Assembly (NCBI GenBank): GCA_027946555.1
Contig: JAPEVC010000183.1
Location: forward strand, 1 to 64,000
DNA length: 64,000 bases
DNA from: Gnomoniopsis sp. IMI 355080
Taxonomy: Eukaryota; Ascomycota; Sordariomycetes; Diaporthales; Gnomoniaceae
Reading direction: 5' to 3'
The notes below the pieces were generated by a model. The model ran no database searches, was not told the DNA's origin, and was given only the letters and a program-made list of their open reading frames with translations. The position numbers and the translations under genes were made by a program. Positions 57,593 through 64,000 of the stretch are shown piece by piece (within the stretch, counting starts at the first letter, position 1; the number at the start of each line of letters is the position of its first letter).

Positions 57593-58952
57593 ATGTCGGC
57601 ACCCAACCCACTTGCCGACGTCCCGCCGCCGTCAGAGGCGGTGATCGACCTCACTTGTGTGGACCTGTTCTTTAGTGCCATATTCGTCCCTCTGGGTGGC
57701 TACATAGCATGGAAACACGGCAAACGTGCCAAGTCCACCTGGCCAAATCTACCTGGAGCTGCAATTTTCAGGATCATTGCGGACATATATCTGCTTGTCA
57801 ACAAAGATAAGCCGCTGATTCCCAGCGTGGTCTCTGGCTTGACGAATGCTTCCGTATTGGCTAGCATACTCCTCACGCTGGTGGGGGTCGTGTATTTCTG
57901 GTGCGTTGTGAGAGAATGATCCACGGTCTCTGCTTTTAAGTTCTTTTACCTTGCATGTTATCATCTTGGGAACATGGACATGCTCAGCTGATATCTTAAA
58001 TAGTAACAAAATATTGCCTATGCCACCGAAACGCAAAGTTGAAAAGTACATCCTTATTGCAATGCACCTTTCCACTACCGCCGGTCTTAGCATGGGTTTC
58101 GTCATGAACAGAACTCTTCAGATCGTGGGCACCACCATCCTCGTTATTCTCATCCTCAGCGTATGCGTGTGGATGTGGCCAACTTACCAGAAAATTCAAC
58201 GTTATGCGGCAGTAGGACACCCTAATGCTGTGCCAGCGAGGAACATGTTCTGGTCTGGCGTAATAGCCACGCCATTTTGGATGGTGAGACTTGTCTACGG
58301 CTTGGTGTTCGCCATCACACAAGACCCAATGCTAGACACAGTCCTGGGTAGCTTCACTGTGAAGTTTATCATCGTATTCTGGATGTATCTTGGGTCCATG
58401 ATCACATTGCTGATCGGCGGGTGGTTTGGCATTGGCTGGCAGAAGGAGGTAGGCACTACGATTGACTATTTGGGCGACCAAGACGAGACAACATGGGATA
58501 GGGAAAGACGACGCACCATGCGCAGAGCCAGACGGAGACTTATGTACGGCAACGACGAGGAACTTGGCCCAGATGGCACGCGAATGACGACGGAAGTAGT
58601 GCGGCCGAAAGCGTCACATGCGAGTTCGATGACGATGTACACGACGGGAAACAGTCTACACGCGGCACCCTCAACCCGTCCGCTTCGACCAAAGCCATCC
58701 CACGCCAGTTCCACTTTTGCGGACAGCAACCTACACTCATCAGCCTCGTACCGCCCACTCCGGCCCAAAGCATCGCAGGCTAGTTCGAGTCTTGTAGAGA
58801 ACAACTTGCGTTCGCCGGCCTCCACTCGTCCGCTCCTATCAAAAACATCGCAGGCCAGTCAGGCTTTCACACTTGTGGAGGGCAGCCCACGTGCAAGGAG
58901 CATGTCGCGCCCACCGAGGCGGTCGCAGGAAACGGATTCCACGTTGGATTGA
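57593..58952 (+). CDS. Fungal seven-helix integral membrane protein with repeat tail
   Basis: Exons 57593-57900 and 58004-58952 give 418 aa. About seven hydrophobic segments are visible, including VDLFFSAIFVPLGGYIAW, VLASILLTLVGVVYF, IVGTTILVILILSVCVWMW, ATPFWMVRLVYGLVFAI and VFWMYLGSMITLLIGGWFGI. This layout is shared with large families of uncharacterised fungal membrane proteins (DUF7702-like is possible, but I cannot confirm it). From about residue 260 the protein is hydrophilic: a basic stretch (RERRRTMRRARRRLMYG), then four imperfect units of some 25 residues built on RPLRPKASxASS. The repeats are Ser-rich and could be phosphorylated. The join TTTCTG/GTGCGT to TAG/TAAC removes a stop and restores frame into PMPPKRKVEKY. 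An ATG six codons upstream (57575) is also in frame. Confidence 0.75.
58602..58923 (+). repeat. Coding tandem repeats (RPLRPKASxASS units)
   Basis: Four imperfect copies of about 25 codons inside the C-terminal tail of the membrane protein. Each opens with Arg-Pro-Lys-(Ala/Pro)-Ser-(His/Gln)-Ala-Ser-Ser (the last decayed to LSKTSQASQ) and closes with Ser/Thr-Arg-Pro. Codons differ between copies, so the array is not recent. Confidence 0.75.
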
Positions 58953-61900
58953 ACTAAAGGGTGCGTGATCAACTAGTTGGAGATTGGGAGGTTGCTAGGT
59001 ACGCGTAGTGTTCCGAAACTTGGAAGCTACCTGTGCAGGAAGTCAATGCAAATATACATACAAGGACGCTTTACGACAATAAGTTTACACCAAACTGGAT
59101 AGTCTGACTATAAGGTATAAAGACTGCTTTACATTTGGCTCACGGAAGACAGTATTTATTCCCAAGCTCATGCTGAAATATCATTGTCCACCTGTGTGCT
59201 TGGAGTCACGGATCAATAGCCACCTTCAAGACGCGCTATCTCGCCGGGCAGCATCGTGCAAGCACTTGAATCTTGTTAAAATTTATGGACGAGTGGCAAG
59301 CCTTCCTGAATTGTTTCTGCTGTAGGAAGCACTTCCACGGGTCCCCAGCATGTTCGTGATCATCTCCGAGTGGCTTTGATGAAGCCATAGCGTTCTCGTT
59401 GGACCTCCTGTGTCAACCATATCTTCTTCCCGAGATTCGACAAGCAACCCACCGTCTTTGCTACACAAGGGATATATTCGCTACAGCCAGCGTTACCAAT
59501 CCCCAGTGAGCGAAAAAAAAAAAAAAAACAAGTGTATATCGGAATCCACCGTACAACACATGATAACCCACAAGCGGGCGATGTGAGTATGCTGGTTAAC
59601 ACTCAGAATCGTTGGTTGGTACAGGGTAGCACGCGTCTAACTATGTGGGCGACAGACGGCGGGCACACAGCAGAACATAAATACTCCGGCATTACTATGT
59701 TATGCAAGAGCGGCATGTGCAACCTCTTTTGGAGGGGGGCAAACAAGACCCAGTGTGGGTCTTGATTGAAATCCTGCAGTTTTATTCACGGCTTTGCGGT
59801 GAGGCGAACTGGGGGCTACCAAAGGGTTACAGTAGCATCTGCGAGACCTGAGCCTGATCCTAGTAATCTATAGACGGGCGCGTACGCGCTTGGAGACCAT
59901 AGCCTTGCGATGATGATGGCCTAATCAATCTTGAACACATTGATTAGGACGGGGGAGGGGGTCGGTTTCTACTGCCATACCGCGTCCTGCAGGCCTATGA
60001 ATTTGGCGGCTCAAGAGCAACTTGTTCTAAAGCCTATACTATGGAAATAGGTGGGACATGTACACCCGGAGCAAGATATTAGGGCCATAATCACCGACGG
60101 TAGCTACGCAGGAACCTAGATATTGGATTTTGACCCAATGTGAAGACATGGACTAGACACCTAGACTTGCGCTGTACTGGATCGCCACAAGAAGGTTTGA
60201 GTAGGAGCACCGACCAGCGAATGTCCAGTGCATGCAGGCCTCGATCGAGCTGGGGTCAGCCCTGAAACTCGTATAAACACCCCCACCCGGGACATGGTCA
60301 AGTAGCCGTTATGGAGGCCAGGGTTTATTAAGATGTTTATTTCAACTTCAACATTCTAGTCAAGCAAATATAGGGCATCGCACTGTGAATGGTTTTGGAG
60401 CAAAAACTTGACAAGTGCAACTTGATTCCTTCCATTGCTAAACCTGATTCATTTCAAGGAGGGAAAATCAAGCTGGTCCTGGATCAAAAACGCATGACGC
60501 CTGAATGCAACCAGCGCCAGACCCACGTGAAATGCTGCATCCTTTGAATCCTTCGGCCGTTAGGGGTGCTACAGTACCCAAGCAAAATTGTGGACCAGCG
60601 TTGCACCCAAGACAAGGGCATGCCAAGTCGAGACTCACGATTGCTCCTCGACTCGCTGAACTAACTCTACACCGCGGTCGCCCAGAAGGCGTTAGGGAAG
60701 ATCTCGGACAGCCTTAAAGCGACACCGGCGGTGGACAAAATCTTGTCGATAGCAGCCCATGCCCGCGGCCATTGGCGCGGAAAGATGGCCAACGCTATGC
60801 GCGACGCCCATCAGCAGGGTGAGGCAAAGCAGAATTTGCGATTGTCTTTGGGAGGAGGGAGGGAGATCACCGACAAGATAGTGCAGATGAACCAGGAGGA
60901 TCTTTAGGGTCTCACCCGTGGGCCTCGCGGGAAACCCGGCATAGGTGTTGGTGATGGGCTCTGCACGGAGGAGCGATCTAAGCACCGGTGGTGGCGGTGT
61001 TGGATGATTCCTTTGGCTCATACTTGAGAGAGGGAGGTGTTTCATCTGTAAATATCTCTCTCTTCCCGTGCCTCAGGAAGAGGGGGGCCCCATCGTTCGT
61101 CGTGGAAAGAAAGATCTAGAAGACGAGGCCTAAGTTTTGAGCCTCTCGGTTCCGTCTTCTATGTAACGTAGGACCCAATGCTTCGGTATTGCTGCAAGCT
61201 GCTCTGGCCCGTGAGTGCTTGAAGCTGCACGTGGTACCCACGCAACACACCAGAAGAAGATACCTAGGTTTTCTTGACTCGTTATGGCTTGTGGGAAGAT
61301 AGGAATCCTTCTGTGGCAAGGCTTCTTCGTCGGGGTTTTATTCCGCGCCAGCTCTGCGGCGGACTATGGCGTTCACCGGAGCAGCAAGTGAGGAAGCAAA
61401 TATGAGTACCAGGGCAGAGGCTGGCGATTTTCAAGCCACAAATAGTCCTCCTACACAATTCAGCATCGTGTACTGCCTTTTTGGGGTCAGCTCTCCCGAC
61501 CGAACAAGCTGGCAGATACCCTAATGACGCAGGTACTCCTCTGTTCTGACCAAGCGAGTAGATTCATGGCATCGAGTGGGATTCCTTCGAGGCTGGATCT
61601 AGCATCTGTGACAACAGGGTGTCGAGTTGTGCGACCTACCTACCTAGGGACAGTACCTACCATGGCGTACATATGTACAGTACATTCCGCTATCTAGGGA
61701 TCTCTGCATGTGCCTTCATGCAGCGCAGTGGGCCACACCTGCATGGCTTCAGTAGTCAGACGGGAGCCAGGCCCGAGGCGTAGCAATTTCAACGATTTGA
61801 ACTACCTAATCAGACCTTGATGCTATGTAAAGAACGAGGAAGAGAAGGCAAGACAGGGCACAGAGAGCTTAGAACATACCGTAGGGAAAATCTGCGGGGA

Positions 61901-64000
61901 AGGAAAATACCCGAGTAAGCGACCTGTGAAGCATTGCCTCAAGTTCTGTAAAAAGCTTTCCGAAGCGAAGCTTGATTTGATAGAAAGCCGCGTTCTTGTC
62001 TTAGCCGCGCCTGGAAATGGACAACACAGCCGACACTCAGCCCGTCCCGGAAAAGGTTGAAAGGGTCTCATCGGCGGTTAAAACTGTGGGTTGGCACCCC
62101 CCCTGCTGCAGTTACAAACGTTGGTTCGTGTCCTCCTCAGTGACCTTCCATCAGCGGCGATGCTAGCCATGTAGAAGGTATCATTGACAAGGTGTATTTG
62201 ACTGCGGCGTCCTGGGTTCGGAGCGATATTTCACTTTACCACCATACCTGCACCATGGTTGTGATGTGATTTGATTGGTAAGAAATCTCGAATCAAGATG
62301 AGGATGCGCTGCTGTGCCGCAATCTTCATAGAGCTCAAACACCGGACGCAACATTACCAACGAAGAGATACTGGAGCTTTACAGCAATCTGTCGATTCTG
62401 ACAGCACTTCCAAGACATTGTTACAATGGCTTTGAGATTTCATTTTGGATGTTGTGTACTTCCGTTCTACATCACATTATCTCGGATGCGATCCGGATGA
62501 CAGCGGTGGCGCAGTTCTCTCTAAGTTGAGAACAATAAACGGCTCCACTATTCGGCCCCCATCAGCAAAGGTACCCTGTCCTCGATACGCTCGCTCGGCC
62601 CATATTTGCCTAGGTTGGGCATGTACATAGTACAGTAGGGTGTCCATTGCACAAGTCGAGGCTGAGGAGAGCCACCACGTTCGTGTCAGCTCTATTTTTC
62701 TCGACCAAGGACTCACTCTCCGGCCTGTCATTCGCTCGCTCCGTGGCATCGCAGGGTGAGATGGCGTCAACGGATGCGCCCTTTGGAGCCCTTTTGGGGG
62801 GAAGGGTATGGTCAGCCACAATGATGCGATCAGTTTGAATGAACCTGGGCCCAGCACCAAAGAGAATGGCACTCGACCCCACACACCCTCCCTCTCTCCG
62901 GAATTTCGCCCTATGCTCAAATCTCCCTGGGTCTCCGGTCCAACAGGACAATGCACCCACTTTCTATCCCACCCTGATGCCTGGCACACTTTATCGGTTG
63001 GCTGCCCACAGTCAGTCCCTGCGAACTCCCCCAGCGACCCCTGTGTCTGTGCCGTTTCTTTGACGGCCCGCTGCGTGGTCGATTTCGACGTTCTCGAGAT
63101 CCTCCCGGTCGACTAGTTGGCCCCGGTCAAGCTCCTCACCTTATTGTTGCTAAATAACCTCGTGCTTCGACCCAAGGAAAGCTACTGTTTGTGGACAGAA
63201 ATCAAGTCCTGGCCACAGACTGAAGCAAGAAACAGCTGCTTTCACCCTTGCACTTTCAGACTCTTGAACAGTCGGTCACTTCACTACTTACACTCCACCA
63301 ACAGCCCCCAGAGCTGACCTCGTGCAGCAACTCTGATGGCTTCTGTCCGTCATCCACTTGCCGAGCCACTCAACGCAGCTGTGGACGCACAGTAGTGTCA
63401 GCGAATACGTGTTGCCTGATTTGTACCTTTGCCGCCGCCTACCACCCACAGGTGACATGTGGCTCGTGGGGTCCACATCCAGGAGCACCTAATAATCCAT
63501 GTTCCTCTGCACCCAAGCGAATCCTTTTCCATATCAATATTTCTGCACCTACAAGGCTTTCTCCTCTCTGCCTCCGTGAGATTGACTTTCCTCCCCCTTC
63601 CTGGTCTTGGCTCCTACCGCCACTGTCTGAACCCAGGCCAGCGAGCTTACTTCGCCATATTCTCTTCTCATAATCTCACCCTAATCTCAAAGAGTTGGTC
63701 TGTTCGAGGACTTTGCTTACGCTTTGCACCTCCTCTCACCCACCCTCTTCTCTCATATGATCATTCTCGACAACCCATTTCTCATTGTCTCCTTTGCCTC
63801 ACTAGAGCCTTAGATTCATATAGCATTTCAGAGATACCCCAGGCTTTCGCTTCCGCTTTATTTGCGCTGCTGTGCCTTATCATGACCTTACAGTCAAGCC
63901 GAGGCCCTCGATTCATTTCCACCTACCGAGAACTAGCCTAATATAGGCGCACCCGGGCCTTCCACACACTATTCTGCTCGCTATCCTGACCACGGGCATA
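58953..64000. other. Gene-poor 5 kb at the right end
   Basis: No convincing coding gene over 5.0 kb. Frames up to 170 codons exist on both strands but overlap, lack family motifs and change reading frame without good splice sites. A 9-base inverted repeat lies at 59920-59948. From about 63240 to the end the plus strand is strongly pyrimidine-rich (CTCCTC, CCTTC, CACC), as in a long promoter or leader, so a plus-strand gene may begin just beyond the window. Confidence 0.45.
59920..59948. repeat. Perfect 9-base inverted repeat
   Basis: CCTAATCAA at 59920-59928 and TTGATTAGG at 59940-59948 are separated by 11 bases and could form a small hairpin. Not followed by a T run, and not next to any recognised gene. 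Confidence 0.6.

Noticed and set aside
60692..61045. 117-codon minus-strand frame with a hydrophobic segment
   Set aside because: No family resemblance, no good start context, and overlapped by frames on the other strand; left unannotated.
62477..62989. 170-codon minus-strand frame
   Set aside because: Composition looks random and other frames in the same stretch are equally open.

Overview
The window is nuclear DNA of a filamentous ascomycete (Pezizomycotina; probably a Sordariomycete, which is an inference). Genes are split by short GT-AG introns of roughly 50 to 110 bases, intergenic spaces are 0.2 to 5 kb, leaders are pyrimidine-rich, and the protein families are typically fungal (Zn2Cys6 regulator, GET2, SUR7, Bud6/Aip3, trihydroxynaphthalene-reductase-like SDR). 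No rRNA, CRISPR, bacterial or viral gene was seen, and no tRNA could be supported.

Layout. 1.6-7.2 kb: Arp3 (minus, seven exons) and a taspase-type threonine aspartase (plus). 9.9-22.8 kb: six genes that look like one sugar-catabolic cluster: a NAD-dependent epimerase/dehydratase-fold dehydrogenase, an MFS transporter, a dihydroxyacetone-kinase-family kinase, an RpiB/LacAB-type isomerase, a class II aldolase and a Zn2Cys6 regulator. 23.3-32.6 kb: a DUF1992 (DNAJC28-like) mitochondrial protein, an FAD phenol-type monooxygenase, a TMEM135-like membrane protein and a divergent cytosolic-type methionyl-tRNA synthetase. 32.6-37.9 kb: a long non-coding stretch leading to a bHLH transcription factor. 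41-48 kb: GET2, a SUR7/PalI-type membrane protein and a naphthol-reductase-like SDR. 50.2-53.6 kb: Bud6/Aip3. 55.7-59.0 kb: a small unknown gene with an in-frame stop and a seven-helix membrane protein with repeats in its tail. 59-64 kb: no convincing gene.

How the genes may work together. Transporter, oxidoreductase, ketose kinase, aldose/ketose-phosphate isomerase, aldolase and regulator form a coherent import-oxidise-phosphorylate-isomerise-cleave set. It resembles the erythritol/erythrulose pathways of yeasts and mycobacteria but differs by including a DenD-like dehydrogenase and an FBA-type aldolase. This is the best candidate here for an undescribed system. A palindrome, TACCTAGGTA, occurs seven times, always between genes. 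Exon joins were inferred by eye from reading frame, splice consensus and family resemblance; I could not run alignments or see transcripts.
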